This document shows positions 1 to 13,767 of a DNA stretch of 64,000 nt, piece by piece. Location: positions 25,635,188 to 25,699,187 of the forward strand of contig JACGWO010000012.1 in the NCBI GenBank assembly GCA_034509735.1, written 5' to 3'. The position numbers and the translations under genes are program-made. The notes under the pieces are model-generated. The model did no database searches and was not told where the DNA came from. It saw only the letters and a list, made by a program, of their open reading frames with translations. Source of the stretch: Sesamum alatum (lineage: Eukaryota > Streptophyta > Magnoliopsida > Lamiales > Pedaliaceae). Position 1 is the stretch's first letter. The number at the start of each line of letters is the position of its first letter.

Positions 1-144
1 TGCAGAGAGTGTACTTCTGATTATTAGCATTTCAGTGTTGACATGTCAGTTCATCAATGATGGAAGTTCTATATCTTGCATGATGTATCTGCTACCTTAT
101 GCTAATATTGACTGTATAGAAACTTTTCCATGTTATTATCACAG

Positions 145-3100
145 ATACTAAGCAAAGAACCTGGTAATCTACGAGTTGCTAATGGGGTCATCGTGGACAT
201 TGGGGACTCCCATGTGTCTGTAAGTACTACAATGCGGTACTTAATATGTCACTGCAAAATATACCAAAACCAATGGTCACTTTGATCTTTTAGGTATCGT
301 TTGCAAAGCGGTTAAGGCTTCCAGGGCATAGTCCTGGGTCAATGCCAGAACATCTCCTTAAGCAATCATGGCGAATTGACAAAGATGAAGTTATGGCATC
401 ATTTGCAATCATGAGGTCAGTAAAATTCTTGCTTTACTTGTTTTCTCATGATTCTTTAAAACACACACACACACACACCCAAAAAAAAAAAAAAAAAAAA
501 AGCCAAAGGGAAGAACAGGAAAAAAAAAAGGTGCAGCTGACATGCCTACCTTTATTAGGTACAATCTTATTCAACTGTTTCTGGAAAGTGAATATAGTTC
601 TCATTTGAGGAAGATGGTTGTGGATCTTGAGGTGAACATTTCTGACTTTTACATACACTCCTCAGATGAGTCTCTTTCATAATCACACAATAAGTATAAT
701 TTATTTACTTTTTTGCATCGGTTGCAGATGCCTAGATTTGACAGTGGCTGCATATTTAGTCAAGATCCTGCTATTTCATACATCTGGGCTGAGAAAAGTT
801 TGAATGATGATCAAAGAAGAGCGATTCTAAAGGTCAGACATCTATTTCTAATTTGGGTCCTTTGTTGTCTAGCTCCATCCAAGAACAATTTTCCTCTTCC
901 TTTGAGGAGATCCTAAAGTCGCTACTCCATGAAGAAGAAACAAAAATCTTACTGGTTTTCTAGTTACTGACATGATGCCCAATTATTTCAGATACTCACA
1001 GCAAAGGACTATGCCCTTATTCTTGGAATGCCTGGGACAGGCAAAACATCCACCATGGTACATGCTGTGAAGGCATTATTGATGAGAGGTGCATCCATTT
1101 TGCTTACGTCCTACACAAACTCAGCTGTCGACAATTTACTAATCAAATTGAAAACCCAGGTCATAATTTATCCTGACTGCACCTATTTTACTGTCATGGT
1201 TTTCCTGTATGCAGCATTCGTAATTCTTCACATTAAGAGTTCTACCCGTTGTTGCTTTTGTTTCTAGCTGCATCTTCTTTAGGGTTCTGTTGCATGACTA
1301 TTTGAGAACTTCCACAGGGCATAGATTTTATAAGAATCGGCAGATATGAGGCTGTGCATGAGGAAGTTCAAGAAAATTGCTTATCAGGTTGGATAGTTTT
1401 ATGTTAAGTTTTGTTTCACTAACAAGCTGAATTATTCTAATTTCATCTTCAAACTTGGTTGTGACAGTAACGGATATGGATAGCACGCAAGAGATTAAGG
1501 AAAAGCTGGATAAGATCAATGTTGTCGCCGTTACTTGCTTGGGAATTACTAGCCCGTTGCTTACTAGTAAGAGATTTGACATATGCATCATGGATGAAGC
1601 AGGACAAATAACACTACCAGTAAGAAGTTTGCTGAACATTAATATGTGTAGTGTGCTTGAATATTTGTTGCTTTGGTCTAATTTCTCTGAGAAGCATGGC
1701 ATGTTGGAGCTCTAATTATGTAGATTTAAATCCTTTTTTGTTAACAAATCTATTCTTAGTTTGAGGAAAGTGAAACTAAAAGAATTGGATTTCTGGTACC
1801 ATATATCAACTGAAGAATATGGCAGTTAGAGATGCTTGCACTTGCTATGAATGCTGAAAAGTGGACCGATCTAATAGCAAATCTGGAAGCGTCCAATTTG
1901 TCTAAAATGGAAGAAATTCATATACAACCGACTAAACATGGCTGTAGTAATAGCTTAACACCCATAATTACCTAGCTGTAAGATTTACTGCTTAGAAGTG
2001 ATAAAAAAGATATAGGTTCTGTCTGTGCATACTGTTTTTAAGTTTCACCTTTGTCTTTCAATTTCTCTTTGCACAAAAAGTCAATTGTCTGATCTATATG
2101 TCTTTAAGAGTTTTCACGTATTTGTATGGTGAAGTTGTTAATAGTGGACATGTCCGAACTAAGCGATCCCTAAATAATGTGTCCTGTGGTCCAGAGAAGT
2201 CCATAATTAAGCAATAAAACGAGATACTTCCTTTGTATTTTGAACTTTTAATTTCTTAGGCAGTCAATTTTTTTTAAACTTGTGAGTTGATGAAAGATGA
2301 TATAAAGATGCAACATCTTGAAGTCATTTCATTTGGCACTATAACTAGTGCTGCTGTCAATTCTTGGATTTGTGGGCTTTTATTCCACATTTCCTACCGT
2401 TGCTGCAAATGCAAATAGCATCTTGTGGTAAACTGCAAATATTTGTTTATGGGATGATATAATATGTATTTCCCTTGCTATGTTTTAGTTTCTAGCTCAA
2501 TCTGTTGCTGCTACTTTCATGTATAAGTTTAAAGATATTTTGTTCATTTAGTAAAATATATTGAACTTCGTGTTGTCCCATTTCTCAATCAGGTCTGTTT
2601 GGGACCATTAATGTTTGCATCAAAATTTGTTCTCGTTGGGGATCACTATCAATTACCGCCACTTGTCCAGGTGCATTTTTTTATCTATAATGCTCCCACT
2701 TTCTGCTGAGAGATATGGCCAAGTAGATATCTGATTTGCAAATCTGATATTAGAGTCCAGAGGCTAAGGAGAATGGAATGGGTACGAGCCTTTTTTGCAG
2801 GCTCTCAGAAGCACATCCACAGGCAATTGCAGCTCTACATTGCCAGGTACCTCAATTTTCAGTAAGAATTGACATGCTTCTCTTTGCTTATTGAGAAACT
2901 CAACGCATTTTGTAAAATATGCAGTACCGAATGTGCGCAGCCATAATGGAACTCTCAAATGCTTTGATATATGGAAATAGGTTGCGATGTGGTTCTACCG
3001 AAATAGAGAATGCAAAACTCAAGTACAAATGTTCTGCATCTGCACCTGCATGGCTGATGGAGGTCTTGACAAAATATTCTCTTGTCAATGTATTTTTAGA

Positions 3101-4774
3101 TTTATTTTCTAATTTAGATGAGGAGCGTATAACCTTGTCCTTGAACCACATGTCAAATTTCAAAGATCTTAAGTACTGCCTTATTGAGTTCTTTATTGAC
3201 TACTATGATACCTATGAATTTTTTTAAATGTCAATTATCAGTCTGACAACCTCATTACAGGAACTGAGTCGCTACCTTCCCCATCCATCCTAAGCTGCAG
3301 AATTTATCATTTAAAGTGTTTTTTTCATATTTTTTTCTAAATTGCATTATCAAATAACCTAAGGTGGTTTCTTTTAAGCAGGTTCTGAACCCAAACAAAC
3401 CTGTGATATTTATCAACACAGGTCTGCATTCTCCTCTTCATATTGGATGTAAAAATTAGTTGTGTTTGAATAATGTATTATTGTGCTCTTGTAGATTTGT
3501 TGCCTGCATACGAGACTAATGATCGTAAAGCTTTAAACAACCCTATTGAGGCACATATTATTGCAGAGGTGAAGATGCCCTTTCTTTTCTCTTTTAACTA
3601 GAGATGTTTAAAGCCTTCATAATTTTAAAACTTGTATTACTCTGAACCTAATCTGTTTTTCTGCATATTCCCTTTTGTTGATAGGTCACTAAAGCTCTGG
3701 TACTTAGAGGCATTGAAAGACAGGATATTGGCATCATTACTCCATATAATGCTCAGGCTAATCTTATTCGAGGAGCTGTCTCTGAACCTGTGGAGATACA
3801 TACTATAGACAAATATCAGGTTATCGTTGACCTTTTGCCATCAATTTGTCAACCTTCTCTTTCTCAATTCTGCAAAAACTCAGCCAGTGGTTTCTTAGAA
3901 TAAATTAATTTGCTGTTGTCAGAAGAGAGTTATGCCAAAAACTCCTACTAAGTGCTAAAAATTTGCTTTGGTAACACCTGGATAACTGGATAATGGCCGT
4001 CATGATGTTCACTGTGCTTTAATTTGGAGCATTGTGTGTTTGTATCACTTTATACATCAGTGTCACTTGTTGGATGTTGAGTTCATCTACAGCGGCTATA
4101 TTCTGTATCAAGTGAAAAATGTCATTTTGCCTTATCCAATTTAATGTCTACAAAATCCAGGAAAAATGTGAGTTACCTATACTTGTTGAGCGTATATGAA
4201 AGGACCTAACAGAAAATAGCATTCACTTTGAATGAAATGTTGGACACGGGAGATTGCGTAAGCTTCATTTTTATTTTTCCTATGTATCTACAGGGAAGGG
4301 ATAAAGACTGCATATTAGTTTCCTTTGTGAGGTCCTGTGAAAATCCAAGGAATAACACATCCTCATTGCTTGGAGACTGGCACAGAATTAACGTTGCCCT
4401 CACACGTGCCAAGGTCAGAGTTGCTATCATGTTCTCTAAATAACGCCTGTTTCCTGTGACTAAAGGAAAATGCTTTATCCATTTTGAAATGTGTAGAATT
4501 TCTAACAGAATAGGAAGTTTTAATTTGTTTTGTGATCATAAAAAGTATGCAAGTGTCTTTAGGAAACATGTGTAGATCCGTCATATGGTGATATTTCCCT
4601 CTTGATGTTTAACAGAAGAAGTTGATCATGGTGGGGTCTTGTGGAACTCTTTCAAGAGTGCCACTGCTAAAGCTTCTCATTGAGAAGGTAGAAGATCTTT
4701 CTGGAATTTTTGTTGTCTCCAAGAAGGAAATCAATTACAAACTTGAACTAAAGAGATGCTCCAACTTAAGATGA
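145..4774 (+). CDS. DNA2: DNA2-type replication helicase/nuclease, C-terminal helicase part (partial)
   Basis: Fifteen exons were read: 145-219, 294-415, 559-631, 728-832, 992-1159, 1318-1387, 1468-1619, 2593-2670, 2754-2846, 2925-3062, 3382-3421, 3495-3568, 3685-3819, 4294-4413, 4616-4774. They join in frame to 533 residues ending in TGA. The 5' exons, including the RecB-like nuclease domain expected for the family, lie left of the window. Superfamily 1 helicase motifs appear in order: Walker [11 protein letters not shown] (exon 5), DEAGQ (exon 7), [11 protein letters not shown] (exon 8), QYRM (exons 9/10), HTIDKYQGRD (exons 13/14) and VALTRAKKKL (exons 14/15). Dna2 is known to process long Okazaki flaps and resected ends in the nucleus; the plant gene is also called JHS1. 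Intron 7 is long (about 970 bp). A poly(A)-like AATAAA lies at 4842. The assignment is confident; exact ends of short exons rest on splice consensus and frame only. Confidence 0.9.
461..500. repeat. (AC)9 microsatellite followed by poly-A
   Basis: Nine AC units at 461-478 run into a 20-base A tract inside an intron of the DNA2 gene. Such tracts are length-variable and prone to assembly error. Confidence 0.95.
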
Positions 4775-5555
4775 GCATTTTATTGCCCTATTTTTATGTC
4801 GTCGGGGTATCTTCCAATTTTGTAAAATACATTAATGTAGTAATAAATCTCCCTTTCCGTGTCTCTATCGTCTGAGCTTTCCTTTTCCTTTTACGGTTTT
4901 TCTGGGTTGTCGGCGAATGCTGCTGCAACTCCATATGCCGAGAGGTCCAAGTATGAACCAATAAAATTTAACTGGACGTTAGGTAAAACATCCAATCCAT
5001 TTGTTGATAGGCTAAATAAATTTACAAACTCGGACCGAACTTAATCAGTTTTACCAATAGCAGCTTTCTAGATCAGGACCTGGATCTCATACCAAATCCA
5101 GCTTTAAGTGTTATATACACATTGCACTTTTGGAAGCAAGAACTTGCATTGTGTAGATGGCAATTTTGCCCACGATAACAATTGAGCGGACCAGAACCTC
5201 GAAATTGTAATAATAAAAAACTGTTTTTGGTTGCTGAAAATAGGCAATAATCCTACTACACTAGGCCACTAACAATAAATAGCCACCTTAGTATGATTAA
5301 CAATTAATAAATTGTAATAATTGCAAACATCAGCAGTCGTTGAGGTGCTTTAACTTAATGCTAAAATAAATTCCAATACTACTGAACTTGCAAAAAGCCG
5401 AAAACAAAATTCTGTGGTGAAAGAAACAGTACAAAGTTAAACCTTGGTGACATCAAATAACACATTTAAAAAATTGGTCTGACCCACAGAGGAAGTTCCT
5501 GACTGCGCAAGCCCTTAAATGTGTGTGTGATTTGAGGCAAGAAATGGTCTTCAGC
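4775..5555. other. Convergent intergenic region, 3' UTRs of DNA2 and eIF3B
   Basis: The two flanking genes end toward each other here. I see an AATAAA at 4842-4847 for the plus-strand gene and no further coding region. A short open frame at 4859-5044 has no recognisable domain and is most likely 3' UTR. Confidence 0.7.
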
Positions 5556-8500
5556 TTAGTCAAAGGAAATAACTTCTTCTGATACATCCAATAACTCTTC
5601 AATTTCCACTTCTTTGGCTTCGTATTCCTCTTCTTCATCACTAGCTTCCCCATCACGCAGCTTCTGTCTCTCCAATTTCTCTTCTTCATGCAATCGCTTC
5701 CATTCACTGACCCACCTATCCCACTCTTCCTTCAACATCCTTCTCTTCTCACGATCCTGCTCGCTTAGCAGCAAGGAAACATCCTGATCCTCTGCTTCAT
5801 ACTTCTTGCTGTATTTCTTCAAGTTCTTAGCAATCTCTTCTTCCTTCTCAGGACTCAAGAAAGATGGGGGCCTTGGGCGCCACAAGAACTGCAATGAACC
5901 AGTCATAATATGACAAATGAGAACATATGCATATATTGTCAGTAAACTTTGGCTCTTGGCATATCATTCATGAGAATTTGTCCCTTCTCTTCAATCTTTA
6001 TATTATTTATTTAATTTCTTGGTGGTGCAGCAGAGGTGCATACAGAGTACCCAGCTGAAACTAGTAATTGATTCATGAGAAGGAATGAACTTACTTGAAA
6101 GAAGTGATCCCTGAGCATTCTGTATAGCAGTTTGCCATTGAAGGACCATACATTGAACCCATTTTCCATCTCATGAACAGATGTAACTGCTGTCACAACA
6201 TACCTATAGAGAAAAATATTAAGTTATCATAATGAAACAAGTTATAGACCAAGTGCCATATACCAAATCAATTCATTGAACAACTATTACTGAAAATAAT
6301 CAAGTCAACCTAAAACAGGTTTAGTTCCCTCCATGTCATATGCTAAACAACTATTACCTTCCTGTAGGATCCCACTCAACATCTGTTGCCATGAAATGCT
6401 CAGCTTGTGCCATGGTCTCAAGCTCATCAACATTGTAGAACTCCAGCTGCCCGTTAAAACCTTTTAACCCAGCCAATATAATAAAGCGCCCAGCTGGTGA
6501 CCAGTAAAGAGCATTTGCTTGCTTGCCCTTGAGAGTAGTGAGCTTTGAAACCCGACCAGTGTTGGTACCACTGCGCATCGAGTAGAAACTCACATCAGGC
6601 CTTGGGTTATCACCATGGATAACAGCAAACCTGTGGCCTTTTGGCTCCCAAGCAAATGCAATAATCTTGTCATTCTTATTTTCAAGCTCCAGAACCTCAA
6701 TGGGAATGTCCCGTTCCTTGATCCTGAAAAGCTCAAAGCCAGTATATGTGCTCTTCTTGGTTTTTGTGTACCGATCAACTTTAACAGCAAGGTAATCCCC
6801 ATTACTTTGCCAGTACATTTTACAATCACTAACGCTGAACAGGTTCTTTTGCCTCAACTCTTCTTTGCTCGGGATTTGCACAAGACTCACCTAGTAATTA
6901 AAATAGAAAATAAGATATGGAATAGGAATCACCACAGGGGCAAAAACATGGAATATTTTTAAGAGGGAGATTGTGGACCCACCCTTGCAGGTTGGTTTCC
7001 TCCACCCAGTTCAGGAACAAAGAGTGCAAGAATGGGATCAGTAGGTGACCAACTGAAGTCGACAACATTTTCAACCTTTATAGACTTCTTGTCAATAAGA
7101 GTAAAGGTTTCAGTTTCATAAACAGATATGACATTTTTCCCTATTCTGGCAAAGTACTTGTCATCTTTTCCACCACCCCATCTGGAAATAAAACAACTTT
7201 AGTCCATTAGACAGCACGATAATATGATCCTAAGAAAGAAAAGATTTCAACCTTTCCATGAGTGAGTGTATGTCAAAGAACCAGCAAGGGGAATGGGAAC
7301 ATCAAGTTCAATCAGAAATCACCTGAAAACAGGCCACGAAACGCCACTAACACCTCCAGTTCCTCCAATGGCAAATTCATCTGCACTTCCTTTGAAATCT
7401 CTCATAACTTTTCCAGTTCTTACATCGAAAATGTTTATCACAACCCTCTGTGAAGAAAATGCGTTTAAGAGACCATCAAAGTAGTAATGTAAAGCAATAA
7501 TACAAAGGCAGAAAAAGAACTTTACATGGGTATCACGAGGATTGCTGGGCTCATGGCTGCTGTAAGTCACCAAAAATCGCTCACCAGGGGAAAAATCAAT
7601 CAATTTTACCTGCAAATCCAAACCATTAATGCTAAAAACTACAGCAGACACAAAAGCTCTACAGAACACTAGATGCAGCAAACAACCTGTGGATGAGCAT
7701 ATCGCATCAGGCGGTTAAAAGTGGTTGCACCGCCCCAAACTGCAGCACCCTGCCTATGTACTGTGGCCAAGTAGGTCCCCAATGGTGACCACTGCACAAA
7801 ACTCTCTGTCCAGTACTGCATCGAAAGGACACCATAAATGAACGATAAGTGACTGAAAAATCAGTACCCAAAGCAAACATAAGGACTCATGAATCTTGTT
7901 ATTAAACATCAATCCAATCATGATAAATATTGTTCTCCCTTGATAAAACATTTGCCAAATGCATGAAAAACACGCTCATGCTTGCATGCAATCAAGAACA
8001 GAACATAAAGAAGTGAATTTCACTCACAGATCTTTTGTAAACAAGCTCAGCCTTTGACTGTCTTGCATCATTCCACAAGACCTCAGTGTCTGTGCCAGCA
8101 CGAATGACAAACTGATCTCTGGCTTTCTCATCAGTAAGCCATTTTTGCAGATTCTCCTGTAAGAATTGAGCACACTCAGATATAGAATGAGCAACAAATT
8201 GTTAAGAAAATGTGATATGTCTCCTTTTGCTTTCCTCTGGTTTTCTTATAAACTGTGTATGCAGGGGTGTGTTTGTGTCCGGGCGCACAAATGTGTATAT
8301 GAGTGTGTGTGTGAGAGAAAGAGGGAGAGAGGCCAACCCCTGGAGTATAAGGCTTGGTTTCTGGAGGTGCCCACTCCTCTGGGACTTTCATAAACTTCTC
8401 AATGTCATCAAACATGCTAACAGCAAATATGTGGGATCTGTCTAACTTGTATCCATTGGTCTTCTCCTTAGCTAATTCAGCCTCCTACAAACCAAAAATG

Positions 8501-9476
8501 TGTTCAAATTCCTGATAACCAAAAACATAAATTAAATAATCATACTGAGATATATCATATTAACATCTAGAAATGCCAAAGTTATATCTCCGGCTGGTTC
8601 TCTTCAATGATAATGATATTCTGTTTGACATTAAGGCATTCTTCCCATGGAACTGAACAAGAAAACAGGAAAGGAAGTTGAAGAATTTTAATCCCACAGG
8701 ACCCCAGGGAATACATAAATTGTTAAAAGAAAAACTTTAAATCTACAAGGGGGCAAGGACGAATAACATCACTAAGCAATTTACGATATTATTCAACTAA
8801 CATTGATTTTGAAAGAGAAAACTTCAAACTACATATTTAGGGCAAAAAACAAAAAGCAAAGAAAAAGAATTTCTATAACCACCAACAATAAATAAATCAC
8901 AACCTTTCAATCTACTAAAAACGATAGATAGAGATATCCACACTCAACATTTCTCGAAAAAGATGAACTGTATAAGCATAACATACAAGACGGCATGAAA
9001 AACAAAATCCTAATGTTACCTGAGGAGTGTTATATTCAATGAAACAATATCCTAGGGTTTTCTGAGTTTCGGGGTCGACAGGCATCCAGAGACCATCCTC
9101 CTTAATGACCCCAATTTGACTGTAGATTTTCCGAATCACACCTTCCAATTTATCGAATTTCTCTTTGGGCACCACTGGCAGATTGTCCACCACAATTATG
9201 TTTGCAAAGCCCTCCTCGAACTCCAATGACTCCTCCCCTTTCAAATCCTCATCATCACTGGAACATAATTTTCCGCCAAAAAACCCACATCAATTAAATT
9301 AACAATAAGCACAAAAGCAATCAAATAAGAAGAGTATTCTACTACAACCCACACCTGACGACGCCGAAGTCCTCAGCTGGGGGTAGGCGAATGGAACTGA
9401 GATCGAGGGAGGAGAGGTCGACGTTGAGGCGAGCGGCGGTGGCGTGTATATCTTCCATCGACATGACGTCCGCCAT
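5556..9476 (-). CDS. EIF3B: Eukaryotic translation initiation factor 3 subunit B
   Basis: Eleven exons (5'->3' on the minus strand): 9476-9355, 9257-9020, 8484-8338, 8156-8028, 7815-7687, 7609-7526, 7447-7323, 7181-6983, 6890-6358, 6203-6095, 5888-5556. They join in frame to 715 residues, against about 712 for the Arabidopsis protein as I recall it. The start MADVMSMEDIHATAARLN lies in a good context (gccATGGCG). An RRM spans about residues 55-140, with FANIIVVDNLP as RNP2 and GYCFIEYN as RNP1. The eIF2A-like beta-propeller follows (KSTYTGFELFRIKERDIPIE, FAWEPKGHRFAVIHGD). The C-terminal tail is helical and acidic (SDEEEEYEAKEVEIEELLD). eIF3b is the scaffold subunit that binds eIF3a, c, g and i and the 40S ribosome in the cytoplasm. 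Intron 3 carries a GT-rich repeat. No anomaly seen. Confidence 0.95.
8261..8335. repeat. GT/GA-rich simple repeat in an eIF3B intron
   Basis: Irregular GT runs followed by GA runs fill the 5' part of the intron downstream of the 8484-8338 exon. The repeat begins only a few bases past the splice donor at 8337-8336. Confidence 0.7.
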
Positions 9477-9740
9477 GGCTGGTGGCTGGTAGCAAGCTAC
9501 GTACAGATGCGTTTATATGTATACTTATATACGCCTTTACTGGAGAGAGCCAGCGGGATAGATGCGCAGATACAGTGTGCTATCAACCTTGAGCGAGAGA
9601 GAGGAATGTATGCTTTCTTCAGGCCTCTAGGGTTTTTGATTTTGAGACAAAGATGTTTGATTCCGCTACTGGATGCGATTGGGTTGGGCTTCTACCCTTT
9701 CATTTGGGCTTACCTTTTTCAGTGAGGGCCCATTAACAGT
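9477..9740 (-). promoter_or_regulatory. eIF3B 5' UTR and promoter with telo-box and site II elements
   Basis: A telo-box (AAACCCTA on the minus strand) occupies 9635-9628. TGGGCY-type site II elements lie near 9685, 9705 and 9727 (the last reads GGGCCCA). Telo-box plus site II pairs are known from promoters of plant translation-machinery genes and are bound by Pur-alpha-type and TCP proteins. Presence of the motifs is seen; their function is inferred. Confidence 0.6.
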
Positions 9741-11319
9741 TAATATTCGGACCTACTCTTCATCTAGGGTCTTCTTAATATATTAATATTAATTAATAAC
9801 TAATAATTGCGGTGCACCCTACTACGTGTGCGTAACTTTTTTTAATGTTATTAAAAAAAATATATGTAGGGTTAATTATACTTAAATTTTTTTTAAAAAT
9901 ATAAAATTATATTTTCTTTCAAAAAATGTTTTGGATTTATACTTACAATTCCTCCAAAAATTTTCTATTTAACACTTGATCCCCTTCCATTATAGTTTGA
10001 ACGAAAAATACTTACGTCATCAAAGAAAATTATATAAACTTTCAAAATTTGCCCCTCATTTAATATTTTTATGTATATTTTATAATTATAAAGGGATAAA
10101 TATAATGTATATAAAGAGTGTGGTTAATGTCATTATATTTTTTTCCTTATAAGTACTATTACATGTGGATGTTACATAAGGGGTAAAATTAAAATTTTAT
10201 ATAATTTTTTTGGCTAACGTCCAACATTTTTCATTAAAATCCTAATGAAAAGGGAGTTAGGTGAAAATGGTGAATTTTCGAAAGATGTGCAAGTATAATT
10301 TTAAAATTTTATTGAAAAAGAATATAATTTTACATTTTTAGAGCGAGTCTAAGTTGTAATTAAACCCAAAATATATATGGTATTTTTATTATTTAATAAA
10401 ATATATACAAAGCAATGGTATTAAATTTATAAAAAACTGGAAAAAGAATAATGATATAATATTAGAGGAAAAAAGATGCAAAATAAAAAAAAAAAAAAAA
10501 ATCAAAAGAATTAACTACCAAAAGATGGTGGAAGAGTGGAGAGTTAAATAAATAATAAAAAAACTTAAAATTAAATATTAAACAGAAACGACGGATAAAA
10601 AAAAGTGCTCCCATTTAATAATAAAATGTATATCAATAGCGTATTGAATTATATTGTTTTAATTTTCGACCAGAAAAGAAGGGCAAATTTATTAACTTAG
10701 ATACGAGTAGTTATAAGCAAAGCCTTTCTATGTATTGGGCTTTCACTTTTCTTTTGATTTTAGAAAGTATCTACTCTAATATATTAGGCATGTGGATTTA
10801 TATATTATAATAGTACTTCCAAAAGAATACACACTCATAAGGAAGTGGGTACTTAGAGCATCTACACCATTGAGTAGGTCGACCCTGATACGAGCTCCAT
10901 GTCATCAATGGTTAGGATCACTCAGAACATAGGTCATCGGGAATGCTCCTAAAATTTGAGCAGAGAAGTCCACATAGAATCACACACAGAACAGAAGAGA
11001 GAGTAATTACTCTGGACCATTCCAACTTAACCTCAAGAATTATGGAAAAGATAGTAAAACAGCTCATCTAACTCACAACCATCTACAAATCTTTTCTTTT
11101 CCTGTTTGCAGCTCAGGCATCTAACTCACAACCATCAACCTTAAATGCTTATAGCTCAATGGTTTTTGGTTCGAAGAACTAAACGAGTTCAACATAGATG
11201 TAATAAGAGAACACAATAGCAATGCCAATAAGAAGGAATATTCAAGTTTCAGGAAATATTATCCTCTCAGATGCTTCGACTGATCGCCAGATGGACAATA
11301 ACTTGTCAACTAGTCATCT
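9741..11319. other. AT-rich intergenic DNA with one foldback element
   Basis: No coding region is visible between the eIF3B promoter and the 3' end of the next gene. The part at 9869-10367 looks like a degenerate inverted-repeat element. The stretch 10850-11319 is probably 3' flank or UTR of the minus-strand GalT-like gene. Confidence 0.7.
9869..10367. mobile_element. Degenerate foldback (MITE-like) element
   Basis: The left end GGGTTAATTATACTTA is the imperfect inverse of the right end (reverse complement GGGTTTAATTACAACTTAG). Subterminal sequences also pair: TATAAAATTATATTTTCTTT on the left against AAAAGAATATAATTTTA on the right. The flanks are similar AT-rich sequence, but I cannot define a clean target duplication. 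A lone left arm of the same family sits at about 19206-19300. Confidence 0.55.
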
Positions 11320-13045
11320 CTAATTTGGAATACTTACTTCCCTCAGAACTTTTGCTGCATCCTCTGGGAAAACGGGATTTATGTAGCACCCGGTTCCTAA
11401 CTCAAAACCCCCAATGCCGCTTAGTTGGGGAACTATCTGTATGAACCAGTGAGTGAAAGGTAATTCTGCTGAGTCAATCTGAAGTGGAGCGGTGTGAACC
11501 ATAAAATTGTAAGGCGGGTTGTTCAATTGCAAAGACATCTTCACGAGCATAAGTTTCAACAAACCGCCAAGATCAAGAGCCTGTGAAATTCAAAAAATTG
11601 AACGAACACCATTAATGCGACTTAACAAAGAATGACAAGTTCAAGTTTCTTAGGTAATACACATCACAAAGAAGTAATTTAAATATATAGATGTCCACTA
11701 ATCAGAATTTCAACAGTTTAATTGCCAAGCTCTTCAAAGATCATTCAGACATTATACATTTCTCCATTCCAACATACCCTCCACACATACAGGGAGAAAA
11801 AGTTTTATATCTTTAACCAGATATATACCCTCTTCTTTTATCGTTAGGGAAGATCATTAAGAAAGCACATCTTACCTTGTCGTTATCAAGCTCGTGAAAA
11901 TGAGAAGAGTGATCACGCGGAACTATCCATATCTCAAATGGAAATGTGGCGGCAAAAGGCACAACCGATATAAAATGGGTCGACTCATCAATTAAAAGAT
12001 CATCCTGCCTAACTTGGCAGAGGCCACATTTTCCTGTTTGCGCAAAATCTTCCTTCATACTCTGAATTCTTGCAGAAGCGGTGGGTGGAACAATGGGAAG
12101 CGCCATTATTTGACTATGTGAGTGGCTCATAGACGCCCCTGCGGACGCACCGTGATTCTTGAAAACCTAAACATGTTGATTCTATGAATATGTAAACAGA
12201 AGTAAGCTAAAATGTAGATAATATTCACTGAATACATGGAGTGCAATCCCAAACTACGCTTAGTTTCAAATTGTTCAGACATAATACTCTTCTAAGCATA
12301 AACAATGCAATTTACTTCCCAAAATAACATCATCCGGACTACATTAACTTGTAAGATTTCTTAAATATTAGCAATATTTTTGTTGAGAAAGTATCGCGAC
12401 CTTTTCAAGTCCTAAGTTTAAACTACTTGTCGAATCAAACAATTAATCAATGGATTAATCGCATTTTCAAAATACTCCTTGAACCTCAACGAATCAATAA
12501 CAATTATAAAGATCATTACTGAGTAAAATAACATAAAGCTAGTACTACTTTTAGAATAAAGAACAAGGAAGAAAGAAAAGAACCTGAACATATTTAATGG
12601 AATCAAAAGCGCGAAGCTGGTGGATCCTCTTCTTATAAGCGAGCAGAACATCCGCGGTCTGGGCGGCGGAAAGATCCGTCAGGTGAATTGGGTGAGCTGG
12701 CGACTCGATCACCACGTCGTGAAACCCGAACCCCGTGATCGTCACCTGACCTCCAACGGATTCGCTATTCGAGGGGTCCAAATCGCGGCTGAGAGCAGGG
12801 TAGAGGTTCTGGATAACCCGAATTTTCCAGTCGGAGGTGGACTCGGGTGGGAACCGGAAAATCTCGGGTGCGCATTCGTGCTCGTGACCCGCGCAGAAGG
12901 CACATTCGGTCTGGTTCTTGGAGTTCGGGTTGGGGTCGGACTTGGACTTGAAATCGGAGGGGCGGCGTGCTCTGGCTGGAGAGAATATCACCCACCGGTT
13001 GTGAATTGCGTCTTTTCGGAGTTCGGGGGTCCGACTCGTCGCCAT
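11320..13045 (-). CDS. ADP-glucose phosphorylase (galactose-1-phosphate uridylyltransferase-like)
   Basis: Three exons: 13045-12584, 12166-11876 and 11580-11320, joined in frame to 337 residues. I start at MATSRTPELRKD because the open frame further upstream has no ATG. HIT-superfamily nucleotidyl transferase features are visible: a Cys-rich site CAFCAGHEHECAPE near residue 47, a second pair GKCGLC, the active-site motif SHSHSQ with paired histidines at the start of exon 2, and the C-terminal THWFIQIVPQLSG block with another histidine. The sequence matches the plant protein At5g18200 family, known to convert ADP-glucose and phosphate to glucose-1-phosphate and ADP via a nucleotidyl-histidine intermediate, rather than the Leloir GalT. 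The role in starch or ADP-glucose turnover is family knowledge. Promoter site II elements lie at 13160-13210. Confidence 0.88.
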
Positions 13046-13767
13046 TGGCTGGCCCTGGCGGTCGATGATCTCTCCTTGGGCCTCTTCTCGTTCTCGGGTC
13101 AACGAAATCTCTTAGCCAGTAAATAAGTAATACTGATACGGCAATATCTTTATAGTACTTATGGCCAGCCCATTTTAGTCAATTGCTTGGGCCTAAAACT
13201 CAGCCCACATTTCTTTGGGGTCAATTCAAATTATAGAAAAAAGAAAGGTTTTAGCTCAGATTTTGATTTGATTATATAAGAACAAAATTACTTGATAAAA
13301 TTGGCAATAATATCATAAACTCAAAAGTCAGATCCAATTATTTAAAGTAGAGGTATTTTAAATAAAAAAAGGAGTCAATCGATACAAACGGAAAGAGAGG
13401 GATTCGAATTAGTCTATAGTTTAAATAGAGTTAGAACCCGAATACAGATAAGATAGAGAATACTTGGAATGTTCATGCCAGTTTATGAAATACATGGATC
13501 AGATGCACAAGAGGAAAGAGTAAAAGGAACAAGAATACTTCAACTAGCAACCAAAATTCATTTATATGGAGATATGGGATGTAGTGAGTGAAATAACATT
13601 TACACAAACAAATTCCATCTTGTGACATCTAAACATCAGCTCTCTCAACTGATTTTTGTACAAAAGGAATACACTTATTTTGATGAAACTGTTACTCCAT
13701 AAGGCTCCTTTAAAGTGTTTGAAAACTGCAATCACCAAGTCAAGAGTCGTCAGCCGTAAGAAACTCA
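13046..13767. other. Intergenic: GalT-like promoter and PRS 3' flank
   Basis: TGGGCY/RGCCCA site II elements cluster at about 13164, 13189 and 13202, just upstream of the GalT-like start codon. Nothing coding was recognised; short open frames here overlap the 3' end of the neighbouring PRS gene. Confidence 0.6.

Noticed and set aside
12620..13126. 168-codon plus-strand open frame.
   Set aside because: It is antisense to the first exon of the GalT-like gene, whose protein has a recognised Cys-rich metal site and family match.
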